The notes under the pieces were generated by a model. It was not told where the DNA came from and did no database searches. It was given only the letters and a program-made list of their open reading frames with translations. Shown in pieces: positions 10,001 through 16,233 of a stretch of 64,000 bases of DNA. Made by a program: the position numbers and the translations under genes. The DNA is from Mucilaginibacter ginsenosidivorax (GTDB lineage: Bacteria; Bacteroidota; Bacteroidia; Sphingobacteriales; Sphingobacteriaceae). Location of the stretch: NCBI RefSeq assembly GCF_007971525.1, contig NZ_CP042437.1:558001-622000 (forward strand). Direction: 5' to 3'. Each line of letters starts with the position of its first letter. The stretch's first letter is position 1.

Positions 10001-10545
10001 TCCGGAACAACCAGTTTAAAATTACCGGATACATCAGTCGAAGTCCCGATTTTAGGATCGGCTTTCAGATATACCGATGCGCCTATAACCGGCAGGCCGT
10101 CTTTTTCGTCAACCACCTTGCCTATTAAAACAGCGGCAACTACGGGAGCCGTATAAACGGCTGTTTCTTTTATCGAATAGATAGAGATTTGGCTGTTACT
10201 GATTTTACGGTATTCCAGCTGAAAAAATGATAATAATTGTTTCAGGTTGTCATCAAGGTTAAACTGCCTGGCGTTGTTAAATAAGCTAACCGGGATAAAT
10301 TTATTATCCAACAACCCTTCCTGGTAAGCAATTTGCACATTAAATTGCTTTTTGATGTTTTCAAGCGCATCCTTTAACAGCACTTTGTTTTCGGCAACCT
10401 GCTGCATGGCGTAGCCCGGGGCTTTGGTATGAAACCTGTTATTGCTGGTAAGCGCCAGCTGGGCGTAGCCGTAAACCGACTGGCCAAGCAACACCAACAA
10501 GAAACAGCAACATTTTAAAAAAGTTGAAAAGTCAAATTTTCGCAT
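7096..10545 (-). CDS. SusC/RagA family TonB-dependent transporter with an N-terminal STN domain
   Basis: This 1149-residue outer-membrane transporter reads in order as follows: a signal peptide (about 1-29), an STN domain (about 50-125) of the kind that signals to FecR anti-sigma factors, a carboxypeptidase-regulatory-like domain (about 140-225), the SusC-type plug, and a long beta-barrel to the C-terminal Phe (SLGVNLAVKF). The family signatures LNEVVVTALGISKQRKSLGY and GSRAANGVILITTKKG are present. The STN domain together with the upstream FecR and sigma genes indicates ligand-responsive autoregulation. SusC imports the oligomer captured by SusD using TonB energy. The gene follows the FecR gene by 18 bp and precedes susD by 9 bp. 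Confidence 0.95.
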   Translation of the reverse strand: MRKFDFSTFLKCCCFLLVLLGQSVYGYAQLALTSNNRFHTKAPGYAMQQVAENKVLLKDALENIKKQFNVQIAYQEGLLDNKFIPVSLFNNARQFNLDDNLKQLLSFFQLEYRKISNSQISIYSIKETAVYTAPVVAAVLIGKVVDEKDGLPVIGASVYLKADPKIGTSTDVSGNFKLVVPDKFTGKPLTLLVAYIGYNKEEVTVTDLSLPVQIKLKQNNSTLNEVVVTALGISKQRKSLGYSVTEVKGTEFTQARENNVANALTGKVAGVNAAGLSTGPGGSSRIVIRGNGGLAGDNQPLYVVNGMPIDNSVPGGAPTVNGITNNVDRGDGIAALNPDDIESISVLKGGTAAALYGSRAANGVILITTKKGRVQKGVGIEYNSTATYDNVAVFPDYQYEYGQGDGGVKPTTLATAQGTGRRSWGAKIDGSTDYVAVDGKTHPYTAQKNNLKNYYQTGSTYTNSVAFLGGNEAITYRFSAADLNSKGILPGTTYDRKTFNLALTSKLTSKISIEALAQYNIETGHNRTGAGDALGNPNWTPLEVANTVDVRWLKPGYDANGNEQVWNDAAIASNGYFVINKFKEDDVKDRFIGQGSVSYTPITNLIFKATLSRDFFNYNYSNILPTGTLYVPNGQYQAIKSDVSETNELVTVSYKTKIVSDFNGAVLGGVNSRKNITNQQTVNGSQFVIPYFYSSTNLATTSTTPYNAKIVTNSIFGSADFDYKSLVFLSFTGRKDWFSTLSSKNNSIFYPSVGGSFILSDAVTLPQFFTLAKLRASWAQVGGGAPDPYVINLTYSNVPSAGQPLQNVTSNNITNSALKPYTSTTTEAGLELQMLQNRLGIDVTLYDRKTTNDIVNTAISSTSGYNNVILNVGEVRNKGIEVALNGSPIKSKEFSWNVNYNVAYNDNKVVKLAPGLSTIQMATSVNGYALLNNTEGMSFGTLYGTHMVKNSSGQVVFNSTTGLPVQSSYQPLGKSVAPLTMGLTNEFRYKRFSLNFLLDGKFGNKVFSLMEVYATRLGLMKSTLPGRENGLVLNGVDQTGAAYTRTVPVSGLRTYYDNYKIYSDLFTHDGSFVKLRQVILSYNLPGLDLKKVHIQSASISLVSRNLWTLYKKTKNFDPEESFTNSNTQGFESIGLPRTRSLGVNLAVKF

Positions 10546-10563
10546 AAATGAGTTGTTTAGGGG

Positions 10564-11601
10564 TTAATTTTTTGTGATTGTGATCTTTTTGTCTGATTGG
10601 GTGACCTTTACCGATAACGTAGTTGAGATTGTTTCCAAAAGTTCGTCAACGTTTGATACACTTATCTCACCTTCAATTTTCAGATTGGCAATAGCCGGGT
10701 CGGTATAATCAATGTGATACCCATAATCGTCGGTCATGACTTCGCCGATTTGTGATAACGTAGCATTGTTAAAAAGTAATTGGTGGTTTGTCCACTGTGT
10801 TAATTTCTCGGGCACAGCAAGCTTCTTTTGGGTTACCACTTTCCGGTGAGCGTATTCCACGTAATCGCCCGGTTTCATCACCAGCAACCGGTTATCGTGC
10901 GATGCCTGGTCGAGATATTCGAGCATAATTTTACCACTTACCAGGCCTACATTGGTTTTATTATGCCTGTTACGTACGTTAAAGGAGGTGCCTAACACTT
11001 CGATATTAACATCGTTGCAATGCACAATAAATCTTTCGGTAGCTTTTATATGGCGGGGGTCTTTATTAATATGTTTTACACTAAAAAACCCTTCACCGCT
11101 AATCCAAACTTCTCTTGCCTTTTTGTCCCAGTTATTGGCATATGTTAATTTGGAGTTGCCGTTAAGTATCACTATCGAATTATCTGGCAGGGTAACTGTC
11201 CGCAATTCGCCAAAAGCGGTAACTACTTCATTTTTCGAGTTGTATTTCAGCATCCAGAAAGCTATGCCTGCTGATGATACCAATAAGATCATTGCTGCTA
11301 CACGCAGGAATGTGTTTAAGCGGAATACTTTTTGTTTTTCTGCCTTTTTACCGTGTAAAGTACCTTCAATACGGTTCCAGACTTTTTGTTGATTTGCTTC
11401 GTTTGTAAAAACATCCTGCTTGCGGTAGGCTAATATAATTTGGGCAGCTTCATCAATGTTTTCTTTTTGCACAGGATACATAGCTGTAACCGATTGCCAG
11501 AAGTTGATGTCATTTTTAGTAGGGCTGATAACAAACTGAATAAAATCGTCATCATCTAAAAAATCCTGTAGGGTATAAGTGCCGTATTTTGCAATCTCCA
11601 T
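10564..11601 (-). CDS. FecR family anti-sigma factor
   Basis: This 345-residue protein has a cytoplasmic N-terminal part (about 1-95), which would hold the sigma factor. A single membrane helix follows (about 101-120, LRVAAMILLVSSAGIAFWML). Next come the periplasmic FecR domain (LPDNSIVILNGNSKLTY, then VWISGEGFFSVKHI) and a C-terminal DUF4974-type domain (about 265-345), which in this group contacts the STN domain of the partner SusC. It sits between the sigma factor gene (73 bp upstream) and susC (18 bp downstream), the usual order for trans-envelope signalling. Its likely job is to hold the sigma factor inactive until SusC binds its substrate. Confidence 0.93.
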   Translation of the reverse strand: MEIAKYGTYTLQDFLDDDDFIQFVISPTKNDINFWQSVTAMYPVQKENIDEAAQIILAYRKQDVFTNEANQQKVWNRIEGTLHGKKAEKQKVFRLNTFLRVAAMILLVSSAGIAFWMLKYNSKNEVVTAFGELRTVTLPDNSIVILNGNSKLTYANNWDKKAREVWISGEGFFSVKHINKDPRHIKATERFIVHCNDVNIEVLGTSFNVRNRHNKTNVGLVSGKIMLEYLDQASHDNRLLVMKPGDYVEYAHRKVVTQKKLAVPEKLTQWTNHQLLFNNATLSQIGEVMTDDYGYHIDYTDPAIANLKIEGEISVSNVDELLETISTTLSVKVTQSDKKITITKN

Positions 11602-11674
11602 GCTATATAAGTTTCTGATTTTAACCTTATATACATGAGCATGCGGGAATTATCCCTCCTTAATAAAAATAAAT

Positions 11675-12301
11675 TTAATTTGCGTGAATATGGGTACCTA
11701 AACAGCCATAAAGGCCAATAACAATAACCAGTTTTGAGGTTTTTAGCGCACCCTGCAAGTTATTGAATGCCTTGTAGAGCAGTTTGTATGTGGAGTTGAT
11801 GTTGATTTCCATAATGTCGGATATCTCTTCATAGCCCAGGCCTTCGTAAAAACGCAGGTAGATGATTTCCTGCTGCCTGGCCGGCAAAGTTTTTACCACC
11901 GTTTTTATTTTATGCTGAAGCTCGCGTTCCTCTTCATTGGCAATAATCTGGTGATCAAAGGATATCTCGAAAGAAAAATTGTAATCGGTTTCCGATTCTA
12001 AATCGACAAAACGCGATTGCCCCTGCATTTTGCGAAAAATAATACCGCGCAACGATTTGTACAGGTAATTTTTTACCGATGCCGGGGTTCCAAGGGTTGC
12101 CCTGTTTGTCCAAAGTTTAATAAACAGGTCATGTATTGCATCTTCAATAATATTTACGTCGCGGGTAAATTTGTACCCGTAATTATTAAGTACTTTAAAA
12201 TGGTTATTATAAAGCTGTGTGTAGGCATCCCAGCTGCCCTCTTTAAAGGCAAGCCAGGTTGCAACATTGTCGTCGTAAATACCTACAATACTTTCAGACA
12301 T
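11675..12301 (-). CDS. ECF RNA polymerase sigma factor (SusC/FecR partner)
   Basis: This 208-residue ECF sigma factor has region 2 at about 25-95 (VNIIEDAIHDLFIKLWTNR) and region 4 at about 130-185 (LPARQQEIIYLRFYEGLGYE, then EISDIM and a second helix). The last 18 residues are hydrophobic (LVIVIGLYG), which is unusual for an ECF factor and could be a membrane-associating tail. It is the first gene of locus 1 and should direct transcription of its own cluster when released by the FecR protein. I found no clear promoter in the spacer upstream. Confidence 0.9.
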   Translation of the reverse strand: MSESIVGIYDDNVATWLAFKEGSWDAYTQLYNNHFKVLNNYGYKFTRDVNIIEDAIHDLFIKLWTNRATLGTPASVKNYLYKSLRGIIFRKMQGQSRFVDLESETDYNFSFEISFDHQIIANEEERELQHKIKTVVKTLPARQQEIIYLRFYEGLGYEEISDIMEININSTYKLLYKAFNNLQGALKTSKLVIVIGLYGCLGTHIHAN

Positions 12302-12694
12302 AATTAAGCCAAAATCATCTACTTTTTAAAAAATGAATTTAAGTACAATGTAATGAATTATAACAATCATTTTACATAAACTTTAAATTATAATTATGCC
12401 CGCAAAAGGCAAGCTTTCAAATAGGCTAACTCAATTAACGTAGAAACTGGTTGCTGATTAAACGAAAAAAACTCGCCTTAATAATCTAAAGAACGATACA
12501 TTCGCTTTGGGCGTGCTTTATAATTACCATGTATTATGGGATAATTGTTTGATAACTTGTTTGTCCAAACAAATTTCATGGCCATCTCTTGCTTGTAAAT
12601 GCCCGATAATGCCATTACTCGGCTCATAAAAAAAACTCCGTCCTGCTTGCTCAGAGGGCGGAGTTTTTTATTGAAAAATATTTTGGTTTAATTA
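12302..12694. other. Gene-free spacer upstream of the sigma factor gene
   Basis: 393 bp hold no plausible gene. A 16-bp near-palindrome, TTGTTTG-TC-CAAACAA, lies at 12557-12572 and could be an operator, but no regulator can be tied to it. The terminator at 12630-12669 belongs to the small gene to the right. I find no strict TAnnTTTG box facing the sigma gene, which would fit either a non-standard promoter or one used by the ECF factor itself. Confidence 0.5.
12630..12669 (-). terminator. Terminator downstream of the small gene at 12695-13006
   Basis: The stem AAAAAACTCCG/CGGAGTTTTTT (12630-12640 with 12659-12669) is extended by a few further pairs including one wobble pair, with a 10-nt loop. 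The minus strand continues into a run of T. The A/T flanks would let it work in both directions. Confidence 0.8.
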
Positions 12695-13006
12695 TTAAGA
12701 AGCTTTTGCCAGTTTGTAACCGGGCTCGGCAGTTAATGTACGCTTTACAGTAGGGATGGCAGGCTCCTGGTATTTATCTTTCAATTTTTTAAATATCTGG
12801 AAGCTAAAGGCGTCTTTCATTGGTAAATTCCATTTAGCAATAGACGCCGGGTGTAGTTGCAAACTATCAGTTGGCACCCTTAAGTTCATGTGATTGATGT
12901 GTGTGAGGCCGGTAGTTTTATCGGTATCAAATATCACAAATGTATCAATTACATTACCCTGGGCATCTGTGTAAATTACTGACTCATGCTCGTTAAAAGT
13001 TTTCAT
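12695..13006 (-). CDS. Small protein of unknown function (103 residues)
   Basis: I do not recognise a family. The open frame extends upstream to 13084, but the first residues there look like untranslated DNA and that ATG lies inside a promoter-like box (13082-13089). I therefore start at MKTFNEHESV (13006). The protein is soluble, has no signal peptide and contains YTDAQGNVIDTFVIFDTD and KWNLPMKDAFSFQIFKKLKD, which suggest a small mixed alpha/beta fold. It is a single gene with its own promoter candidate and a good terminator, which supports it being real. Confidence 0.6.
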   Translation of the reverse strand: MKTFNEHESVIYTDAQGNVIDTFVIFDTDKTTGLTHINHMNLRVPTDSLQLHPASIAKWNLPMKDAFSFQIFKKLKDKYQEPAIPTVKRTLTAEPGYKLAKAS

Positions 13007-13081
13007 AGTGTTAATAGATATACACTGATAACAAGAAAGCAGTGCAAAGGTTTTATAACTATTAATTAATTTTATTTTAAA

Positions 13082-13089
13082 CAAACTTA
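13082..13089 (-). promoter_or_regulatory. Candidate -7 box for the small gene at 12695-13006
   Basis: On the minus strand this reads TAAGTTTG, a full match to the Bacteroidota TAnnTTTG element. It lies about 76 bp upstream of the chosen start. No TTG -33 element is seen at the usual distance. An 8-mer with six fixed positions also occurs by chance in AT-rich DNA, so this is supportive only. Confidence 0.35.
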
Positions 13090-13221
13090 ATTAATTAAGA
13101 ATGCAGCATTAAAACCATTTTTCTTCATCAAAAAAATAGTTCTTTTCACATACTGTTGGCTCTCCTTTGCTGCACCTTTCGTGCACCTAACATAACCTTA
13201 CTGCGGCGGAGAAATTTCCGC

Positions 13222-13229
13222 TATTTTTG
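13222..13229 (+). promoter_or_regulatory. Candidate promoter of the SGNH hydrolase gene
   Basis: TATTTTTG matches TAnnTTTG and lies 20 bp upstream of the start codon. A TTA triplet (13198-13200) lies 21 nt further upstream, at the spacing expected for a -33 TTG. Transcription would start about 14 nt before the ATG. Confidence 0.45.
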
Positions 13230-13249
13230 TTTAAACCGAAAAAGCAGCT

Positions 13250-13963
13250 ATGAAATACATTTACTCCCTGGTACTGGCTATTTTTTTTTCCGTGAACCTG
13301 TTTGCCCAACAAAGCAAACCTGATACCGCAAAAGAAGATTTTAAAGACGATTGGGCTGCCCTATCGCACTACAAAAAAGAAAACCAACAGTTAGGCGAAC
13401 CCAAACCCGGCGAAAAACGCGTGGTGTTTTTAGGCAGTTCGATATTTGAGTTCTGGAAGGCCAGGGTGCCCGATTTTTTTGCCGGCCGCCAGTATCTCGA
13501 CCGTGGCATTGCCGGTCAGATTTCGCCGCAGTTGTTGATACGTTTCAGGCAGGATGTAATTGATTTAAAAGCCAGAGCGGTTATTATACTGGCCGGCAGT
13601 AACGATATTGCCGCGAATACCGGGCACGTGAGCAACCAAACTATTATGGATAATATACGTTCGATGGCCGAATTGGCTAAGCTGCATGGTATCAAAGTAA
13701 TCCTTTGCCAGTACCTCCCGGTATTTGATTATCCATGGCGTAAAGGCCTTAAACCGGCCGATAAGATTATCAGCTTAAACAAAGAAATTAAGGCCTATGC
13801 CGAGGCTAATAACTTTACCTTGCTCGACTATTTCTCGCCACTGGCCGATGAGCGCAACGGGCAAAAGGCCGAATTAACAACCGATGGTGTACACCCCAAT
13901 GTGGCGGGCTATAAAATTATGGCAAAGGTAACCGAAGAAGCTATAGCCAAGGCCTTAAAATAA
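13250..13963 (+). CDS. Secreted SGNH/GDSL-type hydrolase
   Basis: This 237-residue protein has a signal peptide at 1-19 (cleavage after LFAQ). The four SGNH blocks are visible: VVFLGSSIFEFW with the nucleophile Ser64, RGIAGQ with the oxyanion Gly, ILAGSNDIAANTG with Asn, and DGVHPNVAGY with the catalytic Asp and His near the C-terminus. This is the lysophospholipase L1/acylhydrolase-like group, which includes esterases and platelet-activating-factor acetylhydrolase-like enzymes. It should cleave an ester, perhaps an acetyl group on a glycan, in the periplasm or outside. It stands alone with its own promoter candidate and terminator. Confidence 0.88.
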   Translation: MKYIYSLVLAIFFSVNLFAQQSKPDTAKEDFKDDWAALSHYKKENQQLGEPKPGEKRVVFLGSSIFEFWKARVPDFFAGRQYLDRGIAGQISPQLLIRFRQDVIDLKARAVIILAGSNDIAANTGHVSNQTIMDNIRSMAELAKLHGIKVILCQYLPVFDYPWRKGLKPADKIISLNKEIKAYAEANNFTLLDYFSPLADERNGQKAELTTDGVHPNVAGYKIMAKVTEEAIAKALK

Positions 13964-14013
13964 CCGCTTGTTTAATAGCAACTTGCAAATGTAACGGCAT
14001 TTATGTAGCTTAG

Positions 14014-14042
14014 AACTACCGGTGGCACAACCGGTAGTTTTA
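14014..14042 (+). terminator. Terminator of the SGNH hydrolase gene
   Basis: A 10-bp perfect stem AACTACCGGT/ACCGGTAGTT (14014-14023 with 14030-14039), a 6-nt loop and a short T stretch follow the stop codon by 50 bp. Confidence 0.7.
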
Positions 14043-14073
14043 AACACATGCTATCACCTTAAAACATCACATC

Positions 14074-14592
14074 ATGCCTAATCACCTGTCCCCACTCGGA
14101 ATTTTTCACACTGCTATCAGTATCCTTGCCGTACTTGTTGCCCTTTATGCTTTGTTTCGCCAGGGAAAAATCGATCCTAAAAGCGGTCCCGGCAAATTGT
14201 ATATCCTGTTTACTGTTATCGGTTGCCTTACAGCCCTTCCCATCATGAAAACTGGGCACTTTACTGCGGGCCATGGCCTGGCTATTATCGTTTTAGTAGT
14301 GTTGCCTTTGGGTATTTACGCCAAATCAATTGGCTTTTTAGGCAAGTCGGCCGAATATGTACAGGTTTTTATCATGTCGCTCACCTTGTTTTTTTCTATG
14401 ATACCGGCTACTATCGAAACCTTAACCAGGCTACCCATCAGTCATCCGCTGGCCGCAGACCCTAATGATCCCGTAGCAAAAATGGGCCTGATGACGCTTG
14501 TTGCCGTATTTGTGATAGGCGTTTTATACCAGCTATTGAAAATCAGGTCGAAAAGAAAAACGACCGGAACACCCGATATCAATTTAAGCTGA
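14074..14592 (+). CDS. Small integral membrane protein, DUF2306-like
   Basis: This 172-residue protein has four or five hydrophobic helices: about 8-28, 42-60, 68-85, 96-115 and 138-157. An HTA motif at the N-terminus and KTGHFTAGH before the third helix provide conserved-looking His residues within the membrane region. It resembles the DUF2306/small predicted membrane proteins, but the resemblance is loose and no function follows. The C-terminus (KIRSKRKTTGTPD) is positively charged and probably cytoplasmic. It converges on the helix-hairpin-helix gene with an 8-bp gap. Confidence 0.65.
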   Translation: MPNHLSPLGIFHTAISILAVLVALYALFRQGKIDPKSGPGKLYILFTVIGCLTALPIMKTGHFTAGHGLAIIVLVVLPLGIYAKSIGFLGKSAEYVQVFIMSLTLFFSMIPATIETLTRLPISHPLAADPNDPVAKMGLMTLVAVFVIGVLYQLLKIRSKRKTTGTPDINLS

Positions 14593-14600
14593 TAGTGCAT

Positions 14601-14807
14601 TTACATTTGCCTAAACGCAATATTCCTTTCGGCCATTAATGCTTTAAGTATTTGCAGGCCTTTTTTGCCTGTGCCATGTAATTTCATAAAATCAGCTTCG
14701 CGCCAGGCAGCTAACTGATTTATATCCGTTATTCCGGCGTTGGCTAAGGCGCGCTGTGCCGGGTTCGACAGTTTATGCAATGGGTTGTCGATGCTGTTGT
14801 CTTTCAT
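14601..14807 (-). CDS. Helix-hairpin-helix protein resembling the RNA polymerase alpha C-terminal domain
   Basis: At 68 residues this is essentially one domain. NPAQRALANAGITDINQLAA is followed by a second helix and by LHGTGKKGLQILKALMAE, where the GTG turn and the following basic helix form the DNA-contacting hairpin. Stand-alone alpha-CTD-like proteins of this size are common in Bacteroidota. A role in binding nucleic acid is inferred; the target is not known. Confidence 0.75.
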   Translation of the reverse strand: MKDNSIDNPLHKLSNPAQRALANAGITDINQLAAWREADFMKLHGTGKKGLQILKALMAERNIAFRQM

Positions 14808-14921
14808 CTTTATTAGGTTTAATACTCAAATTTAACACTTGTATCCCTTTACAACGCGGTACCGGCGCGACAAATCATCGGGCTGGTTGCGACTATCCGA
14901 AATTAATACCCATATTGTAGC

Positions 14922-15530
14922 ATGAAAAAATACTACCTGTTAGTGTTCTTGTTTTTTGCCGGCTTAATAGGCTCGGCCATATATCCGCATGATTATTTTA
15001 CCTGGATATTGGAAGTTTTTCCGGCAATTTTAGGTTTTATCGCCCTGGTTTTAACATTCAATAAATTCAGGTTCAGCTATTTTACCTACATCATGATACT
15101 GGCGCATTGTTATGTTTTGTTTATAGGCGGCCATTATACCTACGCGCTTGTGCCGCTGTTTGATTGGGTAAAAGATATTTTTCACCAGGCACGTAATAAC
15201 TACGATAAAGTTGGCCATTTTACCCAGGGCTTTGTACCTGCCCTGATAGCCCGGGAACTATTTATCAGGAAAAACATTATTCAAAAACGCGGCTGGCTGG
15301 CCGTGCTAACCGTTTGCGTTTGTACCACCATCAGCGTATTATATGAGTTTATAGAGTGGTTTGTATCCGTGGCTTCCGGCTCAAGCGGCGATTCATTTTT
15401 AGGCACCTAGGGCGATATCTGGGATACGCAATCAGACATGCTTTTTGCCATGATAGGCGCAAGCTTTATGGTTATATTTTTTGCAAAATTACAGGATAAG
15501 CAGATAAAAAATTCAGGTTTGGCAAAATAA
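14922..15530 (+). pseudogene. YjdF/DUF2238 family membrane protein interrupted by an amber codon
   Basis: The frame from 14922 runs 162 codons to TAG at 15408-15410 and continues in frame for 40 more codons to TAA at 15528-15530. The joined product is 202 codons plus the stop, close to the roughly 205-residue length of the E. coli YjdF family. The stop falls in a family signature: the sequence reads SFLGT-stop-GDIWDTQSDM, where relatives have GTQGDIWDTQ. One C-to-T change at 15408 (CAG to TAG) explains it. The remaining part holds the last membrane helix (MLFAMIGASFMVIFFAKL), intact and in frame, so the change looks recent. The protein has about six membrane helices and unknown function. It could be a pseudogene, a base-calling error or a readthrough site. 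Confidence 0.85.
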
Positions 15531-15649
15531 AGTGAACTACACCTTATTTAATATTTGCCTGGTACCGGCGGCTATCATCAATAGCATAACCAGGGGCTAA
15601 GTTGCCTAACATTACCCGGCCCTGACAGGAAACTAAATTTAACTATTAA

Positions 15650-16015
15650 TTAAGCTGCGCGTTTCAAATAATGATCAACCAGCCGGGTCAAATCCGCAAG
15701 TTCAAATGGCTTGCTTAACCAGGCGTCGGCACCGCATGCCTTGGCAATATCGGCCAGATCAGGATAACCGGAGATCAATATTACCGGAATGTGGTACGTT
15801 AAAGGATGCTTTTTAATGGCAACACAAAGTTCGCTGCCAAAACCGTCTTTTAGTTTATGATCAACCAATACCATATCCGGCATGTGTAATATAACGCCCT
15901 TTATCGAGTTTTTATCAAACGAGGCAACGGTTTGATACCCCTCTTGGTGCAGGATCATCTGTATCGCGTCAGACAGATCTGCATCATCTTCAACTACAAA
16001 TATTTTTTTACTCAT
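15650..16015 (-). CDS. Stand-alone response-regulator receiver (CheY-like)
   Basis: This 121-residue protein is only a receiver domain. The acidic pair is in FVVEDDADLS, the phosphoacceptor Asp is in MVLVDHKLKDG, the Ser/Thr switch is in VILISGYPD, and the Lys is in WLSKPFELADL. No output domain follows, so it works through a partner protein. The start is set at MSKKIF (16015) because the upstream ATG (16039) lies inside the promoter box. It is divergent from the alpha-glucan/trehalose operon, but a functional link is not shown. Confidence 0.9.
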   Translation of the reverse strand: MSKKIFVVEDDADLSDAIQMILHQEGYQTVASFDKNSIKGVILHMPDMVLVDHKLKDGFGSELCVAIKKHPLTYHIPVILISGYPDLADIAKACGADAWLSKPFELADLTRLVDHYLKRAA

Positions 16016-16036
16016 AGGTTTATTATAATAGATATA

Positions 16037-16068
16037 CAAAGCTACATAAGTTAATTTATAACCATCAA
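16037..16068 (-). promoter_or_regulatory. Promoter of the receiver gene (-33 TTG and -7 TAGCTTTG)
   Basis: Read on the minus strand, TTG (16066-16068) is separated by 21 nt from TAGCTTTG (16037-16044). This fits the Bacteroidota consensus TTG-N17 to 23-TAnnTTTG. The box ends 21 bp before the chosen start codon. It is the best-formed promoter I found in the window. Confidence 0.65.
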
Positions 16069-16233
16069 TTATAAATTAACAATTTTAAACCCAAAGCAAC
16101 CATTGTGTTCGTTTTTTTACAATTTCGTTATCAATCGCTACGTAATATTTTTTTTTAACAACCAAACAAATCAATCCCATTTTCCTTAAATAACTGATCA
16201 TTTAAGATTTAAAAAAAACGGACAGTATCCCCT

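Noticed and set aside
12557..12572. TTGTTTG-TC-CAAACAA as an operator for the sigma factor gene
   Set aside because: It is about 260 bp from the start codon, no regulator can be tied to it, and a 7-bp arm is not rare in AT-rich DNA. It is noted in the spacer entry only.
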